A DNA stretch of 62,170 nt, taken from the NCBI GenBank assembly GCA_006226495.1, contig SBGU01000009.1:1-62170 (forward strand). Reading direction: 5' to 3'. The position numbers were made by a program, and so were the translations under genes. The DNA comes from Alphaproteobacteria bacterium. Lineage in GTDB: Bacteria; Pseudomonadota; Alphaproteobacteria; Sphingomonadales; Kordiimonadaceae. The number at the start of each line of letters is the position of its first letter. Positions within the stretch are counted from its first letter, which is position 1. Shown here one piece after another: positions 8,686-17,426 of the stretch. The notes beneath the pieces are model-generated. The model was not told the DNA's origin, searched no databases, and worked only from the letters and a program-made list of their open reading frames with translations.

Positions 8686-8712
8686 GAATTTCGGGGACAC
8701 AATACATAATTG
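8686..8712 (+). repeat. Island repeat copy B
   Basis: Reads GAATTTCGGGGACACAATAC then ATAATTG, matching the consensus of copies A, C and D in direct orientation. The GAATTTCGGGGACA half is doubled at 8671-8684, as from slippage or a nested insertion. Confidence 0.75.
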
Positions 8713-8784
8713 AGGACTTTCCCAAAAAGCTTGAAGCCAAAACCGGCCACGACCTCGCCAACAAGAAGCCCGGCCCGACACCGG

Positions 8785-8813
8785 GGAATTAGGCATTGTA
8801 TCCCCTGAATTCC
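8785..8813 (-). repeat. Island repeat copy C
   Basis: On the minus strand this reads GAATTCAGGGGATACAATGC then CTAATTCC. It is inverted with respect to copies B and D and lies 72 bases beyond B. Confidence 0.75.
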
Positions 8814-8969
8814 CTTCAACTGCGAACGCCATCTGATCACCAGACAGACCTACCGAGCCTTGCGCGCCGCCAAATTGGTCGAGTGGCGGATGTTGCTTGC
8901 CTGAGGTACTGCCCCGCCAGGACCACTTTGTGACCGATTATTTTCCTCTGACAATGCCATTTTTGGAGA

Positions 8970-9506
8970 TCAATCTCCGCACAAATTTAATTTCGGTCCC
9001 ACAGCTTTCCACATGAACGCTGTATCCTTCTTCCCCTCCTGCTCGCGGAACCCCACTATGGAGTCTATCGCATGGCCTTCAAAGAAAACGACCCATTCTT
9101 TTATTGTTTCGGCGTGTTGCAAATTCGTTCTTCTAACCTCAACGGCGAACTCCCCTGAAGCCGTCCAACTTGATACTTTGTACGACCAATCGCCCTTCGA
9201 CCATTTTCTGTCTGCCATAACTTGGCATTCCGGAAGAGAAAGCTGCATGATTCCCCCCACATTTATACAAGCTACAACCTCTGGCCCCCGGCAATTGACG
9301 ACTGACACCCGGTCATCTTGATCAAGATAGCCAAATGCCCCCCAATAGTCTGGCGCATCGGTGGTACGTCTTTCGAAAACCAATTTCGTGCCCGGTGATG
9401 TGGCCACTACAAAGGTATATGTACGCTCATCCGCAAAGACATAACTAGGTGAGAGACAAAAAAGTAACCCAACACCTACTTTTAGCTTCCTAATAATCGC
9501 CATCAT
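8970..9506 (-). CDS. Secreted orphan protein, unknown function
   Basis: 178 residues, no family recognised. The start at 9506 has a good GAGGTGAG site. The N-terminus is a signal peptide with a basic IIRKLK, a hydrophobic GVGLLFCLSP core and an FADE-type cleavage near residue 26. The mature protein has four cysteines (in VNCRG, VACIN, PECQV and LNLCGD contexts), which could form two periplasmic disulfides, and is rich in beta-type alternation. Its base composition is visibly lower in GC than every flanking core gene, and it sits inside repeat pair C-D. Both point to horizontal acquisition. Exported to the periplasm or outside; role unknown. Confidence 0.65.
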   Translation of the reverse strand: MMAIIRKLKVGVGLLFCLSPSYVFADERTYTFVVATSPGTKLVFERRTTDAPDYWGAFGYLDQDDRVSVVNCRGPEVVACINVGGIMQLSLPECQVMADRKWSKGDWSYKVSSWTASGEFAVEVRRTNLQHAETIKEWVVFFEGHAIDSIVGFREQEGKKDTAFMWKAVGPKLNLCGD

Positions 9507-9646
9507 TACTCACCTCTGTTGCTCGCTTTCAGGGAAAATTCGATCCCGAGTATAGGCGGTCATTGACTGAAATGGACTTGGAAGAACACCGATACGCTGC
9601 ATCCAAGCGATGGATCGCTCATCGGTTATGACGTGACTCGCATCGC

Positions 9647-9675
9647 GGAATTCCGGGGACATAATACCTAATTCC
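9647..9675 (+). repeat. Island repeat copy D
   Basis: Reads GGAATTCCGGGGACATAATA then CCTAATTCC, the cleanest of the four copies. It marks the right edge of the island, only 25 bases from the terminator and about 75 from the exporter remnant. Confidence 0.78.
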
Positions 9676-9699
9676 ATATGCTTACAGGCTCTCGGCGTT

Positions 9700-9736
9700 G
9701 CCCGGGGCCTCTTTTTTGCGGCCCTTGGGCTTTTTT
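9700..9736 (+). terminator. Terminator-like hairpin beside exporter remnant
   Basis: GCCC-G-GGGCC (9700-9709) pairs with GGCCC-TT-GGGC (9720-9730) and is followed by six T. No plus-strand gene precedes it now. It may be a leftover of a lost leader or gene. Confidence 0.5.
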
Positions 9737-9748
9737 ATTCCGGCCCCC

Positions 9749-9823
9749 GCGCTTGTGGTCTCAACCGCCATCGCCATCGGCGCCTTCACTGTGTGGGGGC
9801 ATTTCCAGGATGGCGCGGCCTAA
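9749..9823 (+). pseudogene. Remnant of a second GDT1-like exporter gene
   Basis: The frame reads ALVVSTAIA-IGAFTVWGHFQDGAA then stop. The intact gene at 7445-7729 contains ALVASTAIA and, 26 codons later, IGAFTVWGHFQGGSA at its C-terminus. The fragment is therefore a diverged duplicate that lost 26 codons in frame between two ATCGCC repeats, and lost its 5' half. The ELGDKT motif is gone. Its stop codon overlaps the stop of the convergent GFA gene. Confidence 0.8.
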
Positions 9824-10260
9824 AGCCCGACGTCCCAGCAGTCCTTCACGGTCACACGCGGTATCCAGACCTTGTCCCAGCGCGCCAGTTTTTCGTCGGC
9901 GGAAAGCTGTTTGGGGGAAACGGGGGTCGCCGGGGCGAAGGCGGCGCGGTCTTCCATTGCGCCCGCATTCACGGCGCCCTTGCGCACACCGTGGATGTCG
10001 GCGGTGACGGCGGTCACGACACCGCAGCGCTGGCACAGCCAGAAACGCGCACTTTCCGAGCCCTGTTCATACAGGCTGATGGCGGCTTCATTCTGGATTT
10101 CGATCTCGAGCGTGCCTTCGGCGTCAGAGAGCCAGCTTGCGCCATGCATGGTGCAGAAATCGCAGTCGCAGGCGCGCGGGGTGATGGTGGCGGGCTCGGC
10201 GCCGGTTTCCAGGCGCACGGTGATATTGCCGCAATAACAGCCGCCTTCCAGTGTGGCCAT
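9820..10260 (-). CDS. GFA/CENP-V-fold zinc protein
   Basis: 146 residues. The zinc ligands of the glutathione-dependent formaldehyde-activating enzyme fold are in place: GGCYCGNI (Cys8, Cys10), ACDCDFC (around residues 30-35) and LCQRCG (around 75-80). Gfa was proposed to help form S-hydroxymethylglutathione, but most family members, including this short form, have unknown substrates. A GGGGAGG site lies five bases before the ATG. Single gene. Confidence 0.83.
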   Translation of the reverse strand: MATLEGGCYCGNITVRLETGAEPATITPRACDCDFCTMHGASWLSDAEGTLEIEIQNEAAISLYEQGSESARFWLCQRCGVVTAVTADIHGVRKGAVNAGAMEDRAAFAPATPVSPKQLSADEKLARWDKVWIPRVTVKDCWDVGL

Positions 10261-10458
10261 GGCTTCCTCCCCTCATCGTCAAGTGCAGGCTGGAGCTTGC
10301 CACAGCCCGCCTGCAATAAACAGGGCAAACGGGCCATAATTTCCCTGTTCAAGGCAGGGAAATCTGCTAAATAGGGGCCAACCGTCGCCGGGCCCTTCGT
10401 TTGCGGCCCGATGGCATCATCGAAATAACAATTCCAGGATAAGCTGCAGAGGGTAACC

Positions 10459-11208
10459 ATGGCAGGCCATTCCCAGTTCAAGAACATCATGCACCGCAAG
10501 GGTGCGCAGGACAAAAAGAAGTCCAAAATCTTCTCCAAACTCAGCCGCGAAATCACCATGGCGGCCAAGATGGGCGGCGAAGACCCCAACTCGAACCCGC
10601 GCCTCAGGCTGGCCGTTGCCACCGCGCGCGCCCAGTCCATGCCCAAGGACAATATCGAACGCGCAATCCAGAAAGCGCTTGGCGGCGACGCCGAGAACTA
10701 TGACGAAATGCGCTATGAGGGTTATGCCCCGGGTGGCATCGGCATCATTGTCGAGGCGCTGACCGACAACCGCAACCGCACCGCATCGGACGTGCGCTCG
10801 ATCTTCGGCAAGGCCGGCGGCAACCTGGGTGAAAGCGGTTCGGTGGGCTTCATGTTCACCCGCGTGGGCGAGATCATTTTCCCGGCCTCGGTCGCCGACG
10901 CCGACGCCATGTTCGAAGCCGCGCTTGAAGCCGGTGCCGACGAGGTTGAATCGGACGAGGACGGCCATGCCGTCTATACCGACCCCGCCGACCTGCATGC
11001 GGTTGTGGCCACGCTCACAGAAGCGCTGGGCGAAGAACCTGAATCCGCCAAGCTGATCTTCAAGCCGAACGAACCGGTTGAAGTCGACAAGGAAGGCGCC
11101 GAAAAACTGCTGCGTCTCCTCGATGCGCTCGAGGATAACGACGACGTGCAGACCGTTTACGGCACCTATTCCATTCCGGCTGACGTTCTGGCCGAACTGG
11201 ACAAATAA
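10459..11208 (+). CDS. yebC: YebC/PmpR family protein
   Basis: 249 residues, full length for the family. It opens with the canonical [18 protein letters not shown] and carries the acidic second and third domains ([27 protein letters not shown]). YebC proteins were annotated as transcription regulators. Recent work shows that YebC-type proteins relieve ribosome stalling at proline stretches. It lies directly upstream of ruvCAB, as in very many bacteria. A terminator-like hairpin lies between yebC and ruvC. Confidence 0.95.
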   Translation: MAGHSQFKNIMHRKGAQDKKKSKIFSKLSREITMAAKMGGEDPNSNPRLRLAVATARAQSMPKDNIERAIQKALGGDAENYDEMRYEGYAPGGIGIIVEALTDNRNRTASDVRSIFGKAGGNLGESGSVGFMFTRVGEIIFPASVADADAMFEAALEAGADEVESDEDGHAVYTDPADLHAVVATLTEALGEEPESAKLIFKPNEPVEVDKEGAEKLLRLLDALEDNDDVQTVYGTYSIPADVLAELDK

Positions 11209-11218
11209 ATCGCTTCGC

Positions 11219-11253
11219 ACGGCCGGGGGCAGGGGCTTCCGGCCGTTCGTTTT
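11219..11253 (+). terminator. Terminator or attenuator hairpin between yebC and ruvC
   Basis: ACGGCCGG (11219-11226) pairs with CCGGCCGT (11239-11246), followed by TCGTTTT. The ribosome site of ruvC (AGGAGGGGG) starts immediately after, so the hairpin probably only reduces read-through. Confidence 0.6.
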
Positions 11254-11276
11254 CAGGAGGGGGACGACAAGGGCAT

Positions 11277-11774
11277 ATGCGTCTTTTGGGGCTCGATCCG
11301 GGTTTGCAGCGCACGGGCTGGGGCATTGTGGAATCCGAAGGCACGCGCCTTCGCCATATTGCCAACGGCACCGTCACCTCGGACGCCAAAAAGACCCTCG
11401 CCGAACGCCTTGTCGAACTGCATGACGGCCTGGTGGCCGTGATCGCCGAATGGCAGCCGCAGTCCTGCGCGGTTGAAGAAACCTTCGTCAACAAGAACCC
11501 GACATCGACCCTCAAATTGGGGCAGGCGCGCGGTATCGCTTTGCTGGTGCCGGCCATGCACGGCCTTAATGTTGCCGAATATACCCCCAATCATGTGAAG
11601 AAATCGGTGGTCGGTGTCGGCCACGCCCGCAAGGAACAGGTGGATGCCATGGTGCAGGTCCTGTTGCCGGGCGTCAAAATAAATGGCCCCGATGCCGCGG
11701 ATGCGCTTGCGGTTGCTATCTGCCATGCGCATCATGTGGCAACCATGAAGAATATCGGGGGAATTGCGTTTTGA
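11277..11774 (+). CDS. ruvC: Holliday junction resolvase RuvC
   Basis: 165 residues. Acidic catalytic residues sit in the expected contexts: [14 protein letters not shown] (Asp7), [11 protein letters not shown] (Glu near 67) and the C-terminal [11 protein letters not shown] pair. RuvC cuts Holliday junctions held by RuvAB. A strong AGGAGGGGG site precedes the ATG. Its stop overlaps the TTG start of ruvA. Confidence 0.97.
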   Translation: MRLLGLDPGLQRTGWGIVESEGTRLRHIANGTVTSDAKKTLAERLVELHDGLVAVIAEWQPQSCAVEETFVNKNPTSTLKLGQARGIALLVPAMHGLNVAEYTPNHVKKSVVGVGHARKEQVDAMVQVLLPGVKINGPDAADALAVAICHAHHVATMKNIGGIAF

Positions 11775-12406
11775 TTGCAAAACTGAAGGGCATTGTCGAC
11801 GCGGTTGGCGATGATTGGGCGATCATCGATGTCACCGGTGTTGGCTATCTGGTGCATGCCTCGTCGCGCACCCTCAACGGCCTGCCGCCGGCGGGCCAGC
11901 CCGCGGGCTTGCACATCGAAACCGTGGTGCGCGAAGATGCCATCACCCTGTATGGTTTTGGCGATGTCGCCGAACGCAACATGTTCCGGCTGCTGACCAG
12001 CGTGCAGGGGGTCGGTTCGAAGGTTGCGCTTGCCATCCTGTCGGTGCTGGCACCGGGCGAACTCCAGAACGCGATCGCGGCCCAGGACAAGACATCCGTC
12101 AGCCGCGCCAACGGGGTCGGGCCCAAACTTGCCACCCGCATCGTCACCGAACTCAAGGACAAGGTGGTCGGCCTGGTGTTCCAGCCCAAAGCTGTTGCAT
12201 CTGCAACAGTTTCCGGTACCGGAAATCCATCCAGGGTTGCGCCAGAGGACACAATTGTTGCCGATGCAACATCTGCACTCGTCAACCTCGGCTACCGCCC
12301 CGGCGATGCGCACGGCGCTGCCGCCAAAGCCTACCAGATGTTGGGTGAAGGGGCCACGGTTGCCAAGATTGTACCCGCCGCGCTGAAGGAACTGTCGAGC
12401 CTATGA
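11771..12406 (+). CDS. ruvA: Holliday junction branch-migration protein RuvA
   Basis: 211 residues, a DNA-junction-binding tetramer that recruits RuvB. The TTG at 11771 is the start: it overlaps the ruvC stop (TTGA), gives the family N-terminus [10 protein letters not shown], and no ATG is available nearby. Domain II helix-hairpin-helix motifs ([32 protein letters not shown]) and the C-terminal RuvB-binding three-helix domain ([11 protein letters not shown]) are present. The flexible linker between domains II and III (about residues 141-170) is encoded by DNA packed with perfect palindromes (see the repeat entry). Ends at an ATGA overlap with ruvB. Confidence 0.96.
   Translation: MIAKLKGIVDAVGDDWAIIDVTGVGYLVHASSRTLNGLPPAGQPAGLHIETVVREDAITLYGFGDVAERNMFRLLTSVQGVGSKVALAILSVLAPGELQNAIAAQDKTSVSRANGVGPKLATRIVTELKDKVVGLVFQPKAVASATVSGTGNPSRVAPEDTIVADATSALVNLGYRPGDAHGAAAKAYQMLGEGATVAKIVPAALKELSSL
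12192..12270. repeat. Palindrome cluster inside the ruvA linker
   Basis: Three palindromes stand almost end to end: CTGTTGCA-TC-TGCAACAG (12192-12209), TTTCCGGTACCGGAAA (12210-12225) and GTTGC-CGAT-GCAAC (12257-12270). They encode only the flexible linker of RuvA. The first shares TGTTGCAT and TGCAACAG with a palindrome behind mnmA at 53188-53203. Confidence 0.7.
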
Positions 12407-13452
12407 CCGACACGGAAGAAAACCGGCTGGTGAGCGGGCAGGAAGGCATGGGCGATACGCTCGATGCCGGCCTAAGGCCCCAGACTCTAAACGATTTTAT
12501 CGGCCAGAAGCAGGCGCGCGAGAACCTGAATGTGTTCATCGGTGCCGCCCGCACACGCGGCGAAGCCATGGACCATGTGCTGTTTTTCGGCCCGCCGGGC
12601 CTTGGCAAAACCACCCTCGCACAAATCGTCGCCCGCGAACTGGGGGTGAATTTCCGGGCCACCTCGGGCCCTGTGATCTCGAAGGCAGGCGACCTTGCGG
12701 CGCTACTGACCAACCTGCAGGAACGTGATGTCCTGTTTATTGATGAAATTCATAGGCTTAACCCGGCGGTCGAGGAAATTCTCTATCCCGCGATGGAGGA
12801 TTTCCAGCTTGACCTGATCATCGGGGAAGGCCCGGCCGCGCGCTCGGTGCGTATCGACCTGCCGCCCTTCACGCTCGTGGGCGCGACCACCCGTTCGGGC
12901 CTGATCACCAAGCCGCTCAGGGATCGTTTCGGTATCCCAACGAGATTGGATTTCTACACCACCGAAGAATTGACCGAAGTTGTGCGCCGGGGTGCCCGGC
13001 TGTTGAACCTCGCCATGACCGAAGATGGCGCCCGTGAAGTCGCCGCCCGGTCGCGCGGCACACCGCGCATTGCCGGCCGCCTGCTGCGCCGGGTCAGGGA
13101 CTTCGCTTTGGTCGCCGAAAAAGACGTGGTCGATGCCGTCTCCGCCGACGCCGCGCTCACCCGGCTTCAGGTGGATAACCTCGGCCTCGACACCATGGAC
13201 CGGCGCTATCTGCAGTGTATCGGCGTCACCTACACCGGTGGCCCGGTGGGCATTGAAACCCTGGCCGCCGCGCTCAGTGAACCCCGCGATGCCATCGAGG
13301 ATATTATCGAACCCTACCTGATGCAGATCGGCCTGGTGCAGCGCACCCCGCGCGGGCGCATGCTGTCGCCCGACGGCTGGAAACACCTGGGCATGAACCC
13401 GCCAGCGGGCAAGGAAACGTCCCAACTCGACATGCTGGGAGGCGCGAAATGA
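12403..13452 (+). CDS. ruvB: Holliday junction helicase RuvB
   Basis: 349 residues, an AAA+ motor for branch migration. Walker A is [11 protein letters not shown], Walker [10 protein letters not shown], sensor 1 GATTRSG, the arginine finger lies in the [13 protein letters not shown] region, and the C-terminal winged helix ends LDMLGG. Start and stop overlap ruvA and ybgC by four bases each (ATGA), so translation of the series is coupled. Confidence 0.97.
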   Translation: MTDTEENRLVSGQEGMGDTLDAGLRPQTLNDFIGQKQARENLNVFIGAARTRGEAMDHVLFFGPPGLGKTTLAQIVARELGVNFRATSGPVISKAGDLAALLTNLQERDVLFIDEIHRLNPAVEEILYPAMEDFQLDLIIGEGPAARSVRIDLPPFTLVGATTRSGLITKPLRDRFGIPTRLDFYTTEELTEVVRRGARLLNLAMTEDGAREVAARSRGTPRIAGRLLRRVRDFALVAEKDVVDAVSADAALTRLQVDNLGLDTMDRRYLQCIGVTYTGGPVGIETLAAALSEPRDAIEDIIEPYLMQIGLVQRTPRGRMLSPDGWKHLGMNPPAGKETSQLDMLGGAK

Positions 13453-13943
13453 GCGCACAGGTTTCGGTAGGTGCCTGGAATGATGGCGTTTTTCAGTTCC
13501 CGATGCGGGTCTATTATGAAGATACCGACATGGGCGGCATGGTCTATCACGGCCGCTATGTCAGCTTCTTCGAACGGGTGCGCACCGAAAGCATCCGCGG
13601 CACCGATGCCGACGTTGATGCCCTGATGGCGGTGTCGTCTGAAGACGGCGGCCCCCTGGTGTATGTGGTGTCGAACCTGAATATCAGCTACCGCCAGCAG
13701 GCGCGCATCGGCGATGTCTTGATGGGCCACAGCATGGTCAAGCGTGTGCGCGCGGCAGCGGTTGAAGTGAAACAATGGATCAGCCGCGACGACCAGATTG
13801 TGGCCGAAGCGGAATTGTTGGTGGCCGTGATCGGCCCCGACGGGCGCCCCCGGCGCTGGCCCCAAAAAACGCGGGCCGCGTGGGAACGCTGGATGAATGA
13901 AGCCCAAGAGCAAGCCTTGCAGGCGAGGAGCAGAGTAGAATGA
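13449..13943 (+). CDS. ybgC: Acyl-CoA thioesterase YbgC (Tol-Pal associated)
   Basis: 164 residues, a hotdog-fold 4-hydroxybenzoyl-CoA-type thioesterase. The active-site block [22 protein letters not shown] (bases about 13509-13575) has the catalytic Asp in the 'EDTD' turn and the H-x-x-Y pair. YbgC hydrolyses short acyl-CoA or acyl-ACP and is found at the head of tol-pal operons, as here. ATGA overlaps at both ends (ruvB, tolQ). Confidence 0.93.
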   Translation: MSAQVSVGAWNDGVFQFPMRVYYEDTDMGGMVYHGRYVSFFERVRTESIRGTDADVDALMAVSSEDGGPLVYVVSNLNISYRQQARIGDVLMGHSMVKRVRAAAVEVKQWISRDDQIVAEAELLVAVIGPDGRPRRWPQKTRAAWERWMNEAQEQALQARSRVE

Positions 13944-14662
13944 TCGGTCAGACCGTAGAAGCCGTTCAACTGGGTGGCAATGCCCCCGATTTTTCCATCA
14001 TCGGCATGTTCCTGCAGGCCGACATCATCGTGCAATCGGTGATGATCATGCTTCTGGTCGCCAGCGTCTGGAGCTGGTCGATCATTTACAATACCTGGTC
14101 GCGCATGAAGGCGGCCACGTCGCAAGCCAATGATTTTGAAGATACTTTCTGGTCCGGCAACAGCCTTGACGACCTGTATAACCGGGTCAAGGGCGCGCCC
14201 AACCACCCGCTGGCGGCCGTGTTCGTGGCCGCGATGCGCGAATGGCAGCGCTCCTTGGGCACCCGCACCAGCGGCGTCGACAAGGTCACGGTGCAGGACC
14301 GTATCTACAAGGCCATGCATGTGACCACGGGCCGCGAGCTGGACCGGCTTGAAGGCCAGGTCGGATACCTGGCCACCATCGGTTCCGCTGCGCCGTTTGT
14401 GGGCCTGTTCGGCACCGTCTGGGGCATCATGAACAGCTTTACCTCTATCGCCATGGCGTCCGACACCTCGCTCGCCACGGTGGCGCCGGGTATCGCCGAG
14501 GCCCTGTTGGCCACCGCCTTCGGCCTCGTGGCCGCCATTCCGGCCGTGATCGGTTACAACAAGCTGTCGACCGATATCGGGCGTTATGCCGGCCGGGTTG
14601 AAGGGTTCGCGGACGAATTCGCGGCGATCCTGTCGCGCCAACTTGACGAGCGGGGGCACTAG
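13940..14662 (+). CDS. tolQ: Tol-Pal motor subunit TolQ
   Basis: 240 residues with three membrane helices of the MotA/TolQ/ExbB proton-channel family. Helices 2-3 read ATIGSAAPFVGLFGTVWGIM and GIAEALLATAFGLVAAIPAV, holding the conserved channel Thr residues. With TolR it uses the proton gradient to energise TolA during outer-membrane constriction. It overlaps ybgC by four bases; tolR starts two bases after its stop. Confidence 0.95.
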   Translation: MIGQTVEAVQLGGNAPDFSIIGMFLQADIIVQSVMIMLLVASVWSWSIIYNTWSRMKAATSQANDFEDTFWSGNSLDDLYNRVKGAPNHPLAAVFVAAMREWQRSLGTRTSGVDKVTVQDRIYKAMHVTTGRELDRLEGQVGYLATIGSAAPFVGLFGTVWGIMNSFTSIAMASDTSLATVAPGIAEALLATAFGLVAAIPAVIGYNKLSTDIGRYAGRVEGFADEFAAILSRQLDERGH

Positions 14663-14664
14663 AC

Positions 14665-15111
14665 ATGGGTGCTTCGGTCACAGGTGGCGGCAAACAGGAC
14701 CGCAGCCGCGGCCGGCGCGGGCGCTATCGTCCGCTGGCCGAAATCAACGTTACGCCCTTTGTGGACGTGATGCTGGTGCTGTTGATCATCTTCATGGTCG
14801 CGGCCCCCTTGCTGACCGCCGGTGTGCAGGTCGACCTGCCGAAGGCGCAGGCCCGGCCGCTGCCGCAGGACAACAAACCGCTTGAGGTCACGCTCAATCA
14901 AAATGGCGCCATATTCCTTGTGGACACTGAGGTGACGATGGATCAGTTGATTCCGCGCCTGAGCGCCATCGCGGGCGAGAACCGCGAGCTTCGGATTTAT
15001 GTGCGCGCGGACAGCCGGCTTGATTACGGCAGTGTCATGAAGCTGATCGGTGCCATCAACGCGGCCGGTTTCACGAAAGTGGCGCTGGTGGCGGACAACA
15101 AGAACAAATAG
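14665..15111 (+). CDS. tolR: Tol-Pal motor subunit TolR
   Basis: 148 residues: a basic N-terminus, one transmembrane helix with the proton-carrying Asp34 in EINVTPFVDVMLVLLIIFMV, then a periplasmic ExbD/TolR domain ending in the typical AGFTKVALVAD strand. It partners TolQ at the inner membrane. Confidence 0.95.
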   Translation: MGASVTGGGKQDRSRGRRGRYRPLAEINVTPFVDVMLVLLIIFMVAAPLLTAGVQVDLPKAQARPLPQDNKPLEVTLNQNGAIFLVDTEVTMDQLIPRLSAIAGENRELRIYVRADSRLDYGSVMKLIGAINAAGFTKVALVADNKNK

Positions 15112-15140
15112 GCGGATTGCCAGGGTTTTGAGGTCTTTCT

Positions 15141-16001
15141 GTGAACGGTGAACGCACAGGTTGGGTATTTTCTGCGGCGCTGCACATCGGTGTGGCGGTC
15201 GCCGCCATTGTGGGCCTGCCGCATCTGGCGCGCGAGCATGATCCCACGCCGCCGCCGATGATTGATATCGAGTTTGTCAAGATCCAGGAACAGACCGAGG
15301 TCATCGCGCCGAAGGAAGAAAAGCAGCAGGAAGAAAGCCAGCCGGAACCGGAACAGCAGGTGGCTAAGGCCGAGCCGATTCCCGAAGACGTGCCGGATGT
15401 GGTGCCACTGCCGAAGCCCGAGCCCGAGGTGAAGAAGGACCTGCCGAAACCGCAGCCAAAGCCGGAGATTTCCGAGCGCGAGAAACTGCGCGACAGCATC
15501 ACGGTGCAAACCAAACCGAAGGCGCCCAGCCGGCTGAAAAGCGCCAGCATCTCGTCGGTGATCGACAAGGCGCTGAAGGAAGAAAAGCTGAAGACCCAAG
15601 CCGACGAAAAGAAGGAAGAAAAGGTCAAGGCCAAGGAAGAGGCGAAGGCCGACCCCTTTGCCGGCATTCGTGGCCGCCTTGCCGCCGCATCCCTGCAGGA
15701 TGCCCTGAGCCAGAAACTGGCGCGCTGCTGGACCTTTCCGCGCGGCGCCAAGGGTATCGAAGACATGCAGGTGACAGTCCGTATTCACCTGCGTCCGGAC
15801 GGAAACCTGGCCCGGTCGCCCGAATTCCTGGACGCCGGGGACCTTAATGACCCGAGCCGGGGTTTTTACCGGACATTTGTGGAAAGCGCGCGCCGTGCCG
15901 TGCAGCTTTGTCAGCCCTATACCGAGGCGATCGAATATCTGCCGTCCGGCATGGGCTATATCGATTTCAATTTCTCGGGCGCGGAATTCGCCGGCGGCTG
16001 A
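15141..16001 (+). CDS. tolA: Tol-Pal protein TolA
   Basis: 286 residues. A GTG start gives a short cytoplasmic tail and one membrane anchor (about residues 10-28). The long Pro/Glu/Lys-rich linker (about 50-175) has a coiled Lys-Glu run, and the C-terminal TolA/TonB-like domain (about 185-286) has two Cys (ARCWTF, VQLCQPY) likely joined by a disulfide. It bridges the TolQR motor to TolB/Pal. The poor sequence conservation of the linker is normal. Confidence 0.9.
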   Translation: MNGERTGWVFSAALHIGVAVAAIVGLPHLAREHDPTPPPMIDIEFVKIQEQTEVIAPKEEKQQEESQPEPEQQVAKAEPIPEDVPDVVPLPKPEPEVKKDLPKPQPKPEISEREKLRDSITVQTKPKAPSRLKSASISSVIDKALKEEKLKTQADEKKEEKVKAKEEAKADPFAGIRGRLAAASLQDALSQKLARCWTFPRGAKGIEDMQVTVRIHLRPDGNLARSPEFLDAGDLNDPSRGFYRTFVESARRAVQLCQPYTEAIEYLPSGMGYIDFNFSGAEFAGG

Positions 16002-16027
16002 GGTTAAAAAGCGGGGACTTGTTGACC

Positions 16028-17398
16028 ATGGTTATGCAGATCAAACGCAAAATCGCATCCTTCGTCGCAGTGCTTTGCGCGGCGCTTGTCATCACGGGCA
16101 CAGCATCCGCGCAGTTGAAGGTGGACGTGAACCGGGGCACGATTGACCCGGTGCCGATTGCGGTGCCCGATTTTGCGCCGGTGGCCGACATTGAAACCCC
16201 GACCGGCAAACTGTCCGACATTGGTGCCAGCATATCGCAGGTCATTACCTCGAACCTGGTGTCGACCGGCCTGTTCCGGGCGGTTGACCAGGCCGCGTTC
16301 ATCGAAAAGATCACCGCAGCCCCCACGCGCCCGCGCTTTGCCGCATGGCGCCCCTTGGCCGTGCAGGCGCTGGTGACCGGTCGGCTTGAAATGCTGCCCA
16401 GCGGCAACCTGCGGGTTGAATTCCGCCTGTGGGATGTGGTGGCCGAAGTGCAGATGGAAGGTGTCGGTTACACGACCCCGGTACCCAACTGGCGCCGCAT
16501 CGCCCATGTGATATCCGACCGTATCTACAGCCGCCTGACCGGTGAAGAAGGCTATTTCGACACCCGCATCGTTTATATCGCGGAATCGGGTGAGCCGCTC
16601 AACCGCAGCAAGCGCCTTGCGGTCATGGACCAGGATGGGGCCAACCAGCAGTTCCTGACCGATGGCAGCTATCTGGTGCTGACCCCGCGTTTTTCACCGA
16701 ACCGGCAGGAAATCACGTTCCTCAGCTATTTCAACAACAAGCCGCGGGTTTACCTGTTCAATATCCTCAGCAACCGGTTCGAGGTGCTGGGTGATTTCCC
16801 GAACATGACCTTCGCGCCCCGCTTCTCGCCGGATGGCGACAAGGTGATCATGAGTTTGGCGGAAAATGGCAACTCGGATGTCTATGTCATGGACCTGCCG
16901 ACCAGGAAGGTTTCGCGGCTGACCGACGATCCGGGCATCGATACCTCGCCCTCTTACTCGCCGGACGGGCGCCATATCGTCTTCAACTCGGATCGGGGCG
17001 GCAGCCAGCAGCTTTATGTCATGGATGCCGATGGTTCGAACGTGCACCGCATCAGCTTCGGCAATGGCCGCTACGCCACACCGGTGTGGTCGCCGCGCGG
17101 TGACCTGATCGCCTTCACCAAAATTGGCGACGGCAAGTTCCGCATCGGTGTCATGCGGCCTGACGGCAAGGGCGAGCGCGTGCTGACCAACGCCTATCAG
17201 GATGAAGGTCCCACCTGGTCGCCGAACGGCCGTGTGCTGATGTTCTTCCGCACCACGCCTTATGACAGCGCGGGCCGGGGCGGCAAGGCCAGCCTGTGGT
17301 CGGTGGACCTGACCGGCTATAACGAGCGCCAGATTCCGACACCGTTTGACGCATCCGACCCCGCATGGTCGCCGCCGCTGCCGGTGACAAAAAGATAG
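16028..17398 (+). CDS. tolB: Periplasmic beta-propeller TolB
   Basis: 456 residues. The start at 16028 gives a signal peptide (MVMQIKRK, a hydrophobic core and an ASA-Q cleavage near residue 28). An N-terminal alpha/beta domain ([16 protein letters not shown]) is followed by WD-like propeller repeats with the TolB 'FSPDG'/'W/YSPNG' signature at least five times (RFSPNRQ, RFSPDGD, SYSPDGR, VWSPRGD, TWSPNGR). TolB normally binds Pal, but no pal follows. A terminator lies directly downstream and the next gene is convergent. Confidence 0.95.
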   Translation: MVMQIKRKIASFVAVLCAALVITGTASAQLKVDVNRGTIDPVPIAVPDFAPVADIETPTGKLSDIGASISQVITSNLVSTGLFRAVDQAAFIEKITAAPTRPRFAAWRPLAVQALVTGRLEMLPSGNLRVEFRLWDVVAEVQMEGVGYTTPVPNWRRIAHVISDRIYSRLTGEEGYFDTRIVYIAESGEPLNRSKRLAVMDQDGANQQFLTDGSYLVLTPRFSPNRQEITFLSYFNNKPRVYLFNILSNRFEVLGDFPNMTFAPRFSPDGDKVIMSLAENGNSDVYVMDLPTRKVSRLTDDPGIDTSPSYSPDGRHIVFNSDRGGSQQLYVMDADGSNVHRISFGNGRYATPVWSPRGDLIAFTKIGDGKFRIGVMRPDGKGERVLTNAYQDEGPTWSPNGRVLMFFRTTPYDSAGRGGKASLWSVDLTGYNERQIPTPFDASDPAWSPPLPVTKR

Positions 17399-17426
17399 TG
17401 CCGGTTCATTGAGCCCGGGAAAAAAT

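Larger units (their letters stand above)
7777..8712. mobile_element. Putative cassette A-B: toxin-antitoxin pair between inverted repeats
   Basis: Copies A (7777-7804, minus) and B (8686-8712, plus) face each other with their GGGG ends inward and their TAATT ends outward. They enclose exactly the antitoxin and toxin genes with their promoter. No transposase is inside, so mobilisation would need an enzyme in trans, such as a REP-associated tyrosine transposase. The boundary pattern is seen in the sequence; mobility is inferred. Confidence 0.4.
8614..8969. other. Gene-poor spacer with repeat copies B and C and an ORF fragment
   Basis: This 356-base stretch holds a short tandem duplication of GGAATTTCGGGGACA (8671-8697), repeat copies B and C, and a 31-codon open stretch ending in TGA at 8904. 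That stretch opens directly after copy C (8809) and has no start codon or ribosome site. It looks like the C-terminal tail of a lost gene (product ends LRAAKLVEWRMLLA). I see no other gene here. Confidence 0.6.
8785..9675. mobile_element. Putative cassette C-D: secreted orphan between inverted repeats
   Basis: Copies C (8785-8813, minus) and D (9647-9675, plus) repeat the exact geometry of copies A and B: GGGG ends inward, TAATT ends outward. They enclose one AT-richer gene for a secreted protein and a short ORF fragment. The length (about 0.9 kb) is close to that of cassette A-B. No transposase is present. Confidence 0.38.
9507..9819. other. Intergenic spacer: repeat copy D, terminator and exporter remnant
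   Basis: From left to right this 313-base stretch holds the upstream region of the secreted orphan, repeat copy D (9647-9675), a terminator-like hairpin (9700-9736) and the degraded exporter fragment (from 9749). No intact gene is visible. Confidence 0.65.

Noticed and set aside
8809-8904. Small intact gene
   Set aside because: The 31-codon open stretch opens on a repeat and has no start codon or ribosome site; treated as a gene fragment.
7761-9675. CRISPR array
   Set aside because: The four repeats are in alternating orientation and hundreds of bases apart with genes between; no regular spacers.
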